A stretch of 64,000 nt of DNA from an archaeon (GTDB lineage Archaea; Thermoproteota; Nitrososphaeria; Nitrososphaerales; Nitrosopumilaceae): contig JAJRWR010000025.1 in NCBI GenBank assembly GCA_024276695.1, positions 62,001 through 126,000 of the forward strand, read 5' to 3'. Below are positions 49,193 through 59,101 of this stretch, piece after piece (position 1 is the stretch's first letter; every line of letters begins with the position of its first letter). The position numbers and the translations under genes are program-made. The notes beneath the pieces were generated by a model that was given only the letters and a program-made list of their open reading frames with translations, made no database searches and was not told where the DNA came from.

Positions 49193-50976
49193 TGTTTGTA
49201 ATAGAAATTTCCAGTTGTTTTTTGATCCTTGTCTAATCTACTTTCTAATTTATTTACTCTTGGTCTTAGACTTTTTTCATCTCGTCTAAATGACATGTCT
49301 AGCGATTTTAGAAATCTATTCATCGCATCGGCTTTTGGCATAGGTGATGTTGCTTTACCTACAGAACCTGATTCTCCCTCAAATATTACCATTGTATCTG
49401 AAACAAGATCCATCAATTGTAAATCATGATCAATAATGATTGCTGATTTCCCAAAAGAACGAACAAATTTTTGTAGAAATTTGGCAATTGCAATTCTATC
49501 TTCCACATCTAAAAATGCTGAAGGTTCATCTAATGCATATAAATCCACTTTTTGTAATAAACATGATGCAACTGCCACCTTTTGTAGTTCTCCTCCAGAA
49601 AGATTTTTGATTGATTTGTTGTATAGTTTTTTAATTTTTAATGGATCTAGAATTTGTTCTTCTTCCATACTTCCTTCAACAGGATCTCCATTTGCTTTGT
49701 CTAGAATTGAGATTACTTCAACATCAAGATCATTTTGAAGATATTGTGGTTTATATGCAATCTTAATTTTTTTATCTACACTACCAAAATCTGGTTTTTC
49801 AACTCCAGCTATCATTTTCATCATAGTTGTTTTACCTAGTGCATTAGCACCCATAATGCCTACAACTTCACCTTTTCTTACTTTTCCAGGCTCAATTTCC
49901 ACTGAAAATGAAGGATATCTTTTTACTAGTTTTGGATATGTGACAATATCACTTCCTTCCTGAAAAATATCTGTGGTAGAAGATGACACATCAAATGAAA
50001 ATTTCTTATCTCTAAACCTAACATTTTCGTTTGGTAAATATCCATCAAGAAAAACATTGATTCCCACTTTGGTGGATAAAATATTTGAAACAATTCCATA
50101 TGCTGTAGGTTCTCCATACAATACTTCGATGTAGTCACTTAGAAAATCTAATAGAGTCAAATCATGTTCTACCACCATCACACTTTTCCCCATCTTTGCT
50201 AGATTTTGTATTACTCGTGCAACACCCGTTCTTTGAAAAACATCATTGTATGATGATGGTTCATCAAAAAAGTAAAACTCTGTATCTTTTGATGCAGCTG
50301 CAGCTACTGCAATTCTTTGTAATTCTCCGCCACTTAGTTCCTTTAAACTCTGCTCCATTGAATTTTCTAATCCTAATTCTTTGATTAATTCTCTTGAAAC
50401 TCCGCGTTCATCATATTTATCAAGAAGTTCTTTCCCTGTTCCATCAAATGCTTGAGAAATATGATGTACTTGTTGTGGTTTGATTGATGCACGAATTTCT
50501 TTTTGTTCAATCTTTTCAAAATGTTGTTTAAGTTCCATTCCACTGTAATGTTTTAAAATTTCATCCCATTCAGGTGGATTCTCATATCTGCCTAAATTTG
50601 GTTTTAGATTCCCTGATAGAATATTCACAACTGTACTTTTCCCCATTCCATTTCTTCCTAAAAGTCCTACAACTTCACCTTTTTTTGGAGTAGGTAATTT
50701 GTAAAGTCTAAATGAGTTCATGCCATATTGATGAATTTTATCTGTAGCTAACTCACTAGCAAGATTTACAATCGTAATTGCATCAAATGGACACACTTTG
50801 ACACAAATTCCACAGCCATTACAAATATCCTCATCAATTTGGGCTTTCTTTGACTCTTCGTTAATCGTGATACATTCTGCACCTGATTTATTGACAGGAC
50901 AATATTTGATGCATTCTAGACCGCATTTTTGTGGCTGGCATAGATCTTGATCTAAAACTGCTACCCTGTGAGTCAT
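49189..50976 (-). CDS. ABCE1/RLI ribosome recycling ATPase
   Basis: CxxxxCGLECIKYCPVN and CNGCGICVKVCPFDAI, two ABC domains (GRNGMGKST, GANALGKTT, LSGGELQ twice). Confidence 0.95.
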   Translation of the reverse strand: MTHRVAVLDQDLCQPQKCGLECIKYCPVNKSGAECITINEESKKAQIDEDICNGCGICVKVCPFDAITIVNLASELATDKIHQYGMNSFRLYKLPTPKKGEVVGLLGRNGMGKSTVVNILSGNLKPNLGRYENPPEWDEILKHYSGMELKQHFEKIEQKEIRASIKPQQVHHISQAFDGTGKELLDKYDERGVSRELIKELGLENSMEQSLKELSGGELQRIAVAAAASKDTEFYFFDEPSSYNDVFQRTGVARVIQNLAKMGKSVMVVEHDLTLLDFLSDYIEVLYGEPTAYGIVSNILSTKVGINVFLDGYLPNENVRFRDKKFSFDVSSSTTDIFQEGSDIVTYPKLVKRYPSFSVEIEPGKVRKGEVVGIMGANALGKTTMMKMIAGVEKPDFGSVDKKIKIAYKPQYLQNDLDVEVISILDKANGDPVEGSMEEEQILDPLKIKKLYNKSIKNLSGGELQKVAVASCLLQKVDLYALDEPSAFLDVEDRIAIAKFLQKFVRSFGKSAIIIDHDLQLMDLVSDTMVIFEGESGSVGKATSPMPKADAMNRFLKSLDMSFRRDEKSLRPRVNKLESRLDKDQKTTGNFYYKH

Positions 50977-51072
50977 GTTGTAATCCGGTATTTTCTTTGC
51001 TTTATACCTATTTTGAGCCTATTTCAAATCTGGCGTTACGTTAATAGATGAGAATTTGACATGAAATTTCAA

Positions 51073-51185
51073 GCCGGCCATAGCGTTAGGGTGCGACCCA
51101 ATCCCGTTCCGAACTTGGAAGTCAAACCTGACGTCGCTGTTGTGCTACTAAGATGCGAGAGCTCTTGGGAAGCAACGGTGCTGGC
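51073..51185 (+). rRNA. 5S ribosomal RNA
   Basis: GCCGGCCATAGCGTTAGGGTGCGACCCAATCCCGTTCCGAACTTGGAAGTCAAACC...GGTGCTGGC with paired termini. Confidence 0.9.
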
Positions 51186-51234
51186 ATTTTCTACTTTACA
51201 ATCAATCTTTTAATATCCAATTAATTGGATTGAT

Positions 51235-51372
51235 ATGAATTCAATGCCTAATTGTAGTGTTTGTGGAGAAATATATGATAATGATATCAGATTACTAAAT
51301 CATATGATGGAGAAACATGGTTGGAGAAATCCAAATATTGGAACACCTGATAGAAATAGCAGAGGCTACTAA
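51235..51372 (+). CDS. C2H2 zinc-finger microprotein (45 aa)
   Basis: MNSMPNCSVCGEIYDNDIRLLNHMMEKHGWRNPNIGTPDRNSRGY*; C-x2-C-x12-H-x4-H. Absent from supplied ORF list because of length. Confidence 0.65.
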   Translation: MNSMPNCSVCGEIYDNDIRLLNHMMEKHGWRNPNIGTPDRNSRGY

Positions 51373-51374
51373 TT

Positions 51375-52847
51375 TTACAAATTTTGCAAATAATCTAAAA
51401 TTAATCTTACACCAAAACCTGTAGCTCCTTTTGGGTTGTATGATTTTTCTTTTGTAGATCCCTGTGTCCATGCAACTCCTGCAATGTCAATATGTGTCCA
51501 TGGTGTTTTTTCAATTGCATTTTTCAAAAATGCAGCTGCAGTAATTGTCCCTGCTGCTCTTCCTATGCCGACATTTTTCATATCTGCAATATCTGATTTT
51601 ATCATATCCATATAGTCTTGATTCAATGGTAACTCCCAAACTTCTTCAGTTGTTCTTTTAGAAGATTCATTGATTTTCTTTGTAAGTTTTTCATCATTTG
51701 ATACAATTGCTGCTACATTGGTACCTAATGCTACAATACATGCACCTGTAAGCGTTGCAAAATCAATGATTGCCTTTGGAGAATAATGTTTTTCTCCATA
51801 TGCTAATGCATCTGCCAAAATCAATCTACCTTCAGCATCTGTATTTAAAATTTCAGCAGTTTTTCCATTATATAATTTTATGATATCCCCAGGTCTATAC
51901 GACTCCCCTCCTGGCATATTTTCAACTGAAGGAACAATGCCGACAACATTAATTGGAAGTTTTAATTCAGAAATAGCTTTCATAATTCCTAGAACTGTAC
52001 ACCCACCACATTTATCAAATTTCATTTCATCCATTGCAGCTCCCGGTTTTAACGAAATACCTCCCGTGTCAAATGTTACTGCTTTTCCTACTAGTACAAT
52101 TGGTTTGTCATTTTTTCGTCCACGACTATGTTCTAGAACAATTAATTTTGGCTGATTATCACTTCCTTGACCTACTGCTGAAATTCCACCAAATCCTTTT
52201 TTCTTTAATTCTGATTTTGAAATAATATTACATTTCATTTTATTTTTTTTAGACATGCTTTTTGCAAAGTTTGCTAATGTTGTAGGGGTACATTCGTTTG
52301 GAGGCAAATTGGCAATATTCTTAGTAAATATTGCACCATCTGCCACAATCTCCGCTATTTTGGCAGCTTTTGAAATTTTGTTTGACTTTGAAACAATGAT
52401 GGTGAGATTTGGAGACGGTTCTACTTTTTCTGTTTTGAATTTTTCAAATTTGTAAAGAGCCATCTTTGAACCTTCAATGATTTGAGAAACTGCAGAAATT
52501 GGTTCTATTACAAAGCTTGGAGGTGCTATAATTGAAAATTCAGATAATTTTAACTCTCTTACTTTTTGTGCAATTTTTCCTGAAATAAATCTGATAGTAT
52601 CTTTTGTCAGATTCTCTTTTTTACCTATCCCTGCAAGTAGGACTCTTTGTACTGGTTTTTTTCCAGGCATTGGAATTATACTAAGTTTCCCTAATTTTCC
52701 TTCCATATCTTTTAGAGATTGATTAATTGCCAATGTTGATTTAGTATCAAATTTTGGTAATCCTGTAACTTTGTTAGAATTTTCTAATACAAATCCACAT
52801 AAAAGATCTGTTTTCTTTTTTACAGAACTTTCAGTTTTTACCTTCAT
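51375..52847 (-). CDS. pepA: Leucyl aminopeptidase (M17)
   Basis: VLVGKAVTFDTGGISLKPGAAMDEMKFDKCGG, LNTDAEGRLILADAL. Confidence 0.94.
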   Translation of the reverse strand: MKVKTESSVKKKTDLLCGFVLENSNKVTGLPKFDTKSTLAINQSLKDMEGKLGKLSIIPMPGKKPVQRVLLAGIGKKENLTKDTIRFISGKIAQKVRELKLSEFSIIAPPSFVIEPISAVSQIIEGSKMALYKFEKFKTEKVEPSPNLTIIVSKSNKISKAAKIAEIVADGAIFTKNIANLPPNECTPTTLANFAKSMSKKNKMKCNIISKSELKKKGFGGISAVGQGSDNQPKLIVLEHSRGRKNDKPIVLVGKAVTFDTGGISLKPGAAMDEMKFDKCGGCTVLGIMKAISELKLPINVVGIVPSVENMPGGESYRPGDIIKLYNGKTAEILNTDAEGRLILADALAYGEKHYSPKAIIDFATLTGACIVALGTNVAAIVSNDEKLTKKINESSKRTTEEVWELPLNQDYMDMIKSDIADMKNVGIGRAAGTITAAAFLKNAIEKTPWTHIDIAGVAWTQGSTKEKSYNPKGATGFGVRLILDYLQNL

Positions 52848-52884
52848 TATAAAATTCTCTTTTTTAAAGTATTATTTAGATTTA

Positions 52885-53262
52885 CTATAGATCTATTATC
52901 TTACTATTTGTAATCAGACTTATTGATCTTACAAACACTGTTTTTACTGTTTTACAATCTTGTTTACATTCATCATCAATCATAGACATTGATGATTTTT
53001 TTGTTTTTTCAGATAAAATTGATTTTATTAATGGAAGTAACGCTGCTCTTCCTCCGTATGCTCTTTTTTGACTAATAAACCAAAACATCTTCAATGCTGA
53101 CTCATCCAAAATAGTTTCCCTAATTTTTTCCCCAAATTCTGAATAATGTCCTACAATTGTGATTTTATCTCTGGCAAAAAAATTAACTATTTTTGCAAAT
53201 TTTATACACAAATAACACTGATTATCAAACAATACAATTGGAATATTTTCTTTAATTTCCAT
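52885..53262 (-). CDS. DCC/DUF393-like thiol-disulfide protein
   Basis: IVLFDNQCYLCIKFAKIVNFFARD...GGRAALLPLI. Confidence 0.6.
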   Translation of the reverse strand: MEIKENIPIVLFDNQCYLCIKFAKIVNFFARDKITIVGHYSEFGEKIRETILDESALKMFWFISQKRAYGGRAALLPLIKSILSEKTKKSSMSMIDDECKQDCKTVKTVFVRSISLITNSKIIDL

Positions 53263-53330
53263 AATAATGTAAAGTAACGATCAAATTAAAATTTTACAAA
53301 CTTAATACCTGAAATTCATTTTTATTATTT

Positions 53331-53894
53331 ATGACATCACTTGTAGATGATCACAATTTTAGTCATACTGAAACTGGAGAATTTCCCTGTATTTCATGTC
53401 ATACAAATTGCTGTAAAGAATATGTGATTTTTGTAAATGCTCATGATATTCACAGACTTTCAGTTGGATTGGGGCTGGCACCTGAAAATTTTCTAGAGAT
53501 TTATGGTGCAAACGACTATTCTCTGGGAATTAAGGTAAAAGAAGGTTTGATAGATCTTGCCTTGAAACAAAAAAATGGTGGATGTGAATTTCTTGAAGAA
53601 ACAAAAGACGTCTTTAGGTGTACTGTTAATGATTTCAAACCTGGAGTGTGTAAATCATATCCATTTGAAATGAAAAATGGAAAATTATCTCAAATGATTA
53701 GTATGATGTGTCCTGTAGATTGGGATCTTGTTGAATTTGAAAAAATGATGGTATCTCATCTTAAAAAAGATGAATCTGAATGGAAGTTTTATGATGAACT
53801 TGTAAAAGAATGGAATGCAAAGTATGGAACAAAACCATTATCTGCATTTTTAAAATTTTTGTTAGATAAAGTAGAATCATCTTTAACATTATGA
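53331..53894 (+). CDS. YkgJ-type cysteine cluster protein
   Basis: FPCISCHTNCCKEYVIFV...CEFLEETKDVFRCTVNDFKPGVCKSYPFE. Confidence 0.8.
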   Translation: MTSLVDDHNFSHTETGEFPCISCHTNCCKEYVIFVNAHDIHRLSVGLGLAPENFLEIYGANDYSLGIKVKEGLIDLALKQKNGGCEFLEETKDVFRCTVNDFKPGVCKSYPFEMKNGKLSQMISMMCPVDWDLVEFEKMMVSHLKKDESEWKFYDELVKEWNAKYGTKPLSAFLKFLLDKVESSLTL

Positions 53895-53997
53895 AAAGTC
53901 AAATCTCTCTTTGAGATACATTGACCCTTGGGTTTTACAATCAATATTTTTCTTTTAGAAGTAGATTTTTATTCAATTTACAAGTATAACGTTGCAA

Positions 53998-55665
53998 ATG
54001 GGACTTGATTATTATAAAATTAAGAAAAATATTCTAAGAGCCCGTAAATTAGTCATCAAAGGAACCAATGCTGCTGGCTCTGGTCATCCCGGTGGTTCAT
54101 TTTCTATGGCCGAAATTTTAGGTTGTTTATTTAACAAATATCTGAAATTTGATCCTAAAAATCCACAATGGGAAGATAGAGATCGTTTGGTTTTATCAAA
54201 GGGGCATGCTGCTCCCGGATTATTTTCCAATATGGCAGTTGCTGGTTATTTTCCGGAATCTGAAATTGAAACCTTACGTAAATTTGGAAGCAAACTCCAA
54301 GGACATCCTGACCTCAAATGCCCTGGGGTGGAATTCTGTGGAGGCTCATTGGGTACGGGCTTGTCTTATTCTATTGGTATTGCACTTGCAGCAAAAATTG
54401 ATTCCAAAAATCATCACATCTATACGATAATTGGAGATGGAGAATCTGATGAAGGACAAGTTTGGGAAGCTGCAATGACAGCTTCAAAATACAAAATAGG
54501 TAATCTTACTGCTTTTCTAGATAGAAATTTCATTCAACAGGATTCATACACTGAAAAAGTTATGCCACTTGATGAAAAATTGGAAGGTGATGATTTTTCT
54601 GAAATGTGGAAAGATGCATCACGATGGAAAACAGGCGATAAGTGGAGATCATTTGGTTGGAATGTGATTGAAATTGATGGACATAGAGTTGAACAAATTG
54701 ATGCAGCTATTGCAAAAGCAAATACTATCAAAGGAGTTCCTACAATGATAATTTCAAGAACCATCAAAGGAAAGTCTGTAGAGCACATGGAAGATAATCC
54801 TCAATGGCATGGAAAAGCTCCTGATTCTGATGTTGTCCCAATAATCAATCTTGAATTAGATTCTCAATTTATGATTGCACCATCAATTATTGCTGGTGAC
54901 ATGACAAATTTAGAAAATGAAATTAAACGATGTGTATCTGGTAGAGCTGATTATATTCATTTGGATGTAATGGATGGACAGTTTGTTCCAACAAAAACTT
55001 TTGATCATACCAAAATCAAAGAACTAAGACCATTAACAGTAATTCCATTTGACACCCACTTGATGATTAATGAACCAGTGAAATATGTTAAAGATTACAT
55101 AGATGCTGGTAGTGATATAGTTACAGTTCATGCAGAAGTCACCGATGAATCTAGCTTTGGAGAAATTCATGATTTGTTAAAACAAAATCAAGTAGGTATT
55201 GGATTTTCAATAAATCCTGATACTGAATTACCTGAATGGTCTTACAAATTCTTACAGTCCCTTGATCAACTAATTGTAATGTCTGTTGTACCTGGAAAAT
55301 CTGGTCAAAAATACATTGAAGACACACACGCAAAAATGTCTAGGTTAAATTCTACTCTAAAAGAACATAATTTTACAGGCTATATTGAGGCTGATGGTGG
55401 CATAAATCTTGAAAATATTGGCTCTGTATTTGCTGATGGTGCACGTGCATTTGTTGGTGGTGGGGCAATAATTGGTCAACAAGATGTTAGAGTATCTATC
55501 AGAGATTTCAGAACAGAAGTTTTGAAATCTAGACGACGAATATTACTTGATAAAGCAAATGATCTAGGTGGTTCTGAATTAGTAAACAAATGGATTGGAT
55601 TGCATGTAATTGGGGAAAAACAAGAACAAATAAAAAAAATTGCACAGGAGGCAGGCTATCTTTGA
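53998..55665 (+). CDS. Transketolase N-terminal half fused to ribulose-phosphate 3-epimerase
   Basis: KGTNAAGSGHPGGSFSMAEIL...GDGESDEGQVWEAAMTASKY then FMIAPSIIAGDMTNLENEI...YIHLDVMDGQFVP...FDTHLMI...EADGGINLENI, one frame. Confidence 0.92.
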   Translation: MGLDYYKIKKNILRARKLVIKGTNAAGSGHPGGSFSMAEILGCLFNKYLKFDPKNPQWEDRDRLVLSKGHAAPGLFSNMAVAGYFPESEIETLRKFGSKLQGHPDLKCPGVEFCGGSLGTGLSYSIGIALAAKIDSKNHHIYTIIGDGESDEGQVWEAAMTASKYKIGNLTAFLDRNFIQQDSYTEKVMPLDEKLEGDDFSEMWKDASRWKTGDKWRSFGWNVIEIDGHRVEQIDAAIAKANTIKGVPTMIISRTIKGKSVEHMEDNPQWHGKAPDSDVVPIINLELDSQFMIAPSIIAGDMTNLENEIKRCVSGRADYIHLDVMDGQFVPTKTFDHTKIKELRPLTVIPFDTHLMINEPVKYVKDYIDAGSDIVTVHAEVTDESSFGEIHDLLKQNQVGIGFSINPDTELPEWSYKFLQSLDQLIVMSVVPGKSGQKYIEDTHAKMSRLNSTLKEHNFTGYIEADGGINLENIGSVFADGARAFVGGGAIIGQQDVRVSIRDFRTEVLKSRRRILLDKANDLGGSELVNKWIGLHVIGEKQEQIKKIAQEAGYL

Positions 55666-56636
55666 ATGATCTAGTGATGACTGACATGCGTTCAGAATAT
55701 TCAAAATCATTAATTCTACTAGGAAAAGAAAACTCTAATGTTGTCGTTTTGGGTGCAGATACTACTGATTCACTAAAGACATCTGGATTTGGAAAAGAAT
55801 TCCCTGACAGATTCTTTAATGTAGGGATCGCTGAGGCAAATCTTGTTACAGTTTCTGCTGGATTGGCTGTATCTGGAAAGATTTCTTTTGCTAGTACTTA
55901 TGCTATATTTTTACCTGGACGAGCTGTTGATCAAATTCGAAACAATATTGCTTATCCGTCACCTCCTGGAAAAAAAGGCCTTAATGTAAAATTAGTTACA
56001 TCTCATGGAGGTCTTTCTGTAGGGCCTGATGGGGGTTCCCATCAAACAATTGAAGATATTGCAATTATGAGAGTAATTCCAAATTTTCGGGTTTTTATAC
56101 CTGCTGATACCGTTGCAGTTTCAAAATTAACCCAATTAATGGCAAGAGAATATGGGCCATTTTATATGAGAATGGCAAGATCTAAAACTCCTTTAGTTCA
56201 TTCCGAATCTCAAGAATTTCAAATTGGAAAAGGAATTACCTTAAAAGATGGTTCTGATTGCACAATTGCTGCATGTGGTATTACTGTTAGAATGGCTTTG
56301 GAAGCTGCTGAATCTTTACAACAAGAAGGAATTTCTTGTAGGGTTTTAGATATGTTCTCAATAAAACCGATTGACAATGAAATTTTAGAAAAAGCTGCTA
56401 GAGAAACTGGTTGTATTGTAACTACTGAAGAACATAACATTATTGGTGGAATGGGCTCAGCAGTTGCGGAATCTGTTTCCGAATCTTATCCTGTACCAAT
56501 AATGAGAATTGGAGCTCAGGATATGTTTGGAGAGTCTGCTCGAGATAACGAAGTTCCATTACTCTTAGAAAAACATGGAATAACATCTTTTAATATGGCA
56601 AAACAAGTCAAAGAAATTAGGAGTAAAAAATTATGA
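55662..56636 (+). CDS. Transketolase C-terminal half
   Basis: VVVLGADTTDSLKT, FNVGIAEANLVTVSAGLA, SHGGLSVGPDGGSHQ; TTG start overlapping the upstream stop. Confidence 0.92.
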   Translation: MNDLVMTDMRSEYSKSLILLGKENSNVVVLGADTTDSLKTSGFGKEFPDRFFNVGIAEANLVTVSAGLAVSGKISFASTYAIFLPGRAVDQIRNNIAYPSPPGKKGLNVKLVTSHGGLSVGPDGGSHQTIEDIAIMRVIPNFRVFIPADTVAVSKLTQLMAREYGPFYMRMARSKTPLVHSESQEFQIGKGITLKDGSDCTIAACGITVRMALEAAESLQQEGISCRVLDMFSIKPIDNEILEKAARETGCIVTTEEHNIIGGMGSAVAESVSESYPVPIMRIGAQDMFGESARDNEVPLLLEKHGITSFNMAKQVKEIRSKKL

Positions 56637-57298
56637 AAATTTTTCTAGACACTGCTAATCTTGAATCAATTAGAAAATTCAATGACATGGGATTGTTAGA
56701 TGGAATCACTACGAATCCTTCACTTATGTCAAAAGAAGGAGGTAATCCAAAGGATGCAATGGAAGAGATTACAAAAATTATCAAAGGTGATGTAAGTTTA
56801 GAAGTTATCAGTACTGAATATTCTGGAATGATGGAAGAAGGTAAACGTCTTCGTCAATATGGAAAAAATGTTGTTGTAAAAGTTCCAATGACTCCTGATG
56901 GTCTAAAAGCATGTAAATCACTTTCATCAGAAGATATTCTTGTTAATGTTACATTGATCTTTTCTGCAAACCAAGCTTTACTTGCTGCAAAAGCTGGTGC
57001 GAAATATGTTAGTCCATTCATTGGAAGATTAGATGATATTGGACAAGATGGAATGCATCTAATTAAGGAAATTAAAGAGATTTTTTCAAATTATGATTTT
57101 GACACTCAAATTCTTGTTGCAAGTGTGCGCCATCCCTTACATGTAATTGATGCTGCAAAAATTGGTGCAGATGTTGTAACCTTGCCACCTGCAGTATTGG
57201 ACAAAATGATGTTGCACCCTTTAACAAAAATTGGTTTGGAAAATTTCCTTGCTGATTGGGACAATCTAAAATCTGGAAATCCAGACATCAAAATTTAA
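56633..57298 (+). CDS. tal: Transaldolase/fructose-6-phosphate aldolase-type
   Basis: MKIFLDTANLESIRKFNDMGLLDGITTNPSLMSKEGG. Confidence 0.94.
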   Translation: MKIFLDTANLESIRKFNDMGLLDGITTNPSLMSKEGGNPKDAMEEITKIIKGDVSLEVISTEYSGMMEEGKRLRQYGKNVVVKVPMTPDGLKACKSLSSEDILVNVTLIFSANQALLAAKAGAKYVSPFIGRLDDIGQDGMHLIKEIKEIFSNYDFDTQILVASVRHPLHVIDAAKIGADVVTLPPAVLDKMMLHPLTKIGLENFLADWDNLKSGNPDIKI

Positions 57299-57345
57299 AG
57301 TATAACCTCTAACGATGAAACTATAAAAATTAAAAATCTAGGTTT

Positions 57346-57618
57346 TTATTGTGAACCTTTGTTTTTACTCTTTCTTGAACCAGTTCCTCTACCTGTAACC
57401 CTAGTCATTCCTTCTGTTGAAGGTCTAGGTTTTGGATCAGGCATATCTCCTAGCTTTCTTGAACCAGTTCCTCTACCTGTGTGAACCATTCTATTTGCTG
57501 ATGCTTTTTTCCTTGCTTCTTGGACTTTTTTGAATTCGTCCCCAGACCATTTTTTAGGATCATCATCAACTTCGATAGTTCCAGTTCCTCTACCAATTCT
57601 AATTCTAATTTTCCCCAT
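57346..57618 (-). CDS. Small basic protein with GRGTG repeats
   Basis: MGKIRIRIGRGTGTIEVDDDPKKWSGDEF...TGRGTGSRKLGD...TGRGTGSRKSKNKGSQ. Confidence 0.7.
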   Translation of the reverse strand: MGKIRIRIGRGTGTIEVDDDPKKWSGDEFKKVQEARKKASANRMVHTGRGTGSRKLGDMPDPKPRPSTEGMTRVTGRGTGSRKSKNKGSQ

Positions 57619-57686
57619 GATTTAGGTTAAATTATCTTGTATTTATCTAAGCTTATTTTTTATGTGTAGATTCACAGATTTTTCTT

Positions 57687-58709
57687 TTAACTACTGATCC
57701 AGCCTAATTTTTTGAAATATACAAACATCATGATTGCAGGAATCGCTGATGCGACAATCACAATTATGAATGTTGTAAATGGTCCTAAAATCAAAGAATC
57801 ATTCCCAATTCCTCCTGGCAAATCTACATTCATTCCATAAAATGTGCCAATCACAGTAGATGGAATTGCTAACGTAAAAATTATTGTCAGAACTGCAAGA
57901 ACTTTGTTTGTTTTTTCAGTACTTAACACGAAATCTGTATCTTTGTAAATTTCCATGGTTTCCCTTGATTCTTCTAATGTTTCAATTACTTTGTCAATGT
58001 GATCAATTACATCATCATAATACAATGTAAGTTCATCATCGTCTCTTCCTGAAAACCTTTTAACATTTTTTGCTATTTCTAACACAAATTTCTTTAATGG
58101 ATTTACTATCCTTCTTAATCTGTTAATTTCTCTTCTAAGTAATGCAATACTTCTTGCTACTGGTTTTGTTTCATCAAAAACCCTGTCTTCAATTTCATCT
58201 AAATTTGCAATAATCTTTCTTGATATGTGTAACAGATCATCTACTAATACATCTAAGATCTCGTGAAGTAATAATCCTGAAGATTTCCCTAATAGCCTTT
58301 TTTTCCTTTGTTGGTCTGAACTTGATTTACAAATATTGACTAATTCTACTAATGGTTTGAGATCTCCTTGATGAACAGTAACTAGAAAGTCTTTTCCTAC
58401 AAATATTGATAATTGACTATTTTTTGATATTCCAATTTTTTGTGCCAATGGTGGGAAATGAAGAATTACAAAGAAATGGTCATTATAACTATCTAATTTT
58501 GGAAGCTCAAATTTGGTCATACAATCTTCAATGTTTAATGCATTGAACTTGTATTTTTCAGCTAATTTTTCAACATCTTTTCTATCTGGATTTTGTAAAT
58601 CAACCCATACAAACTCCTCCCCTTGGATGGTTTCTATTTTATTTTCAATAGGAATATCTACTGTTTTTCTGCTAGAACGTAGTCTATTTGTAATGAATCC
58701 TTTTCTCAT
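57687..58709 (-). CDS. corA: CorA-type divalent metal transporter
   Basis: C-terminal FYGMNVDLPG (GMN motif) and two TM helices. Confidence 0.92.
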   Translation of the reverse strand: MRKGFITNRLRSSRKTVDIPIENKIETIQGEEFVWVDLQNPDRKDVEKLAEKYKFNALNIEDCMTKFELPKLDSYNDHFFVILHFPPLAQKIGISKNSQLSIFVGKDFLVTVHQGDLKPLVELVNICKSSSDQQRKKRLLGKSSGLLLHEILDVLVDDLLHISRKIIANLDEIEDRVFDETKPVARSIALLRREINRLRRIVNPLKKFVLEIAKNVKRFSGRDDDELTLYYDDVIDHIDKVIETLEESRETMEIYKDTDFVLSTEKTNKVLAVLTIIFTLAIPSTVIGTFYGMNVDLPGGIGNDSLILGPFTTFIIVIVASAIPAIMMFVYFKKLGWISS

Positions 58710-58986
58710 GTCGAAAAATACCCTGATACAACAAATTTAAAGCGATCGCTATGATGATACCAATAATTTCATTATTTGATTGAGGCTAATCGAATTTGAT
58801 TGAATAATTTATTGTACCCATGGAAGAAAATAGTTTGTACCTATCCAAACAAGTCCTATAGATATTGCCATTGCAATCCACCATTTTCGCATACATAGAT
58901 ACTGACCTAGTCAATAATAAATCTACAGTCCGATTCCCAACAAAATCTTAAAGATTATTACTGGATGAACAAGTTTCTTTTTTTGT

Positions 58987-59059
58987 GGCCCTCGTAGTAC
59001 AGTGGTTAGTATAGAGGATTGTGGATCCTCGGACAGGAGTTCGATTCCCCTCGAGGGCC
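58987..59059 (+). tRNA. tRNA-His (GTG) with encoded G-1
   Basis: GCCCTCG/CGAGGGC acceptor with extra 5' G opposite C73, loop TTGTGGA, T-loop TTCGATT. Confidence 0.93.
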
Positions 59060-59101
59060 CCTCCTAAATTAGTTAGATCCCTTTTTCACATATGCTATTT
59101 C

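Noticed and set aside
58601-58986. Regulatory RNA between corA and tRNA-His
   Set aside because: Only AT-rich sequence without a convincing hairpin or conserved motif was visible.
59021-59101. Start of the 74-aa ORF inside tRNA-His
   Set aside because: MDPRTGVRFPSRAP is the usual false translation of a tRNA T-arm; only the part after 59102 was considered.
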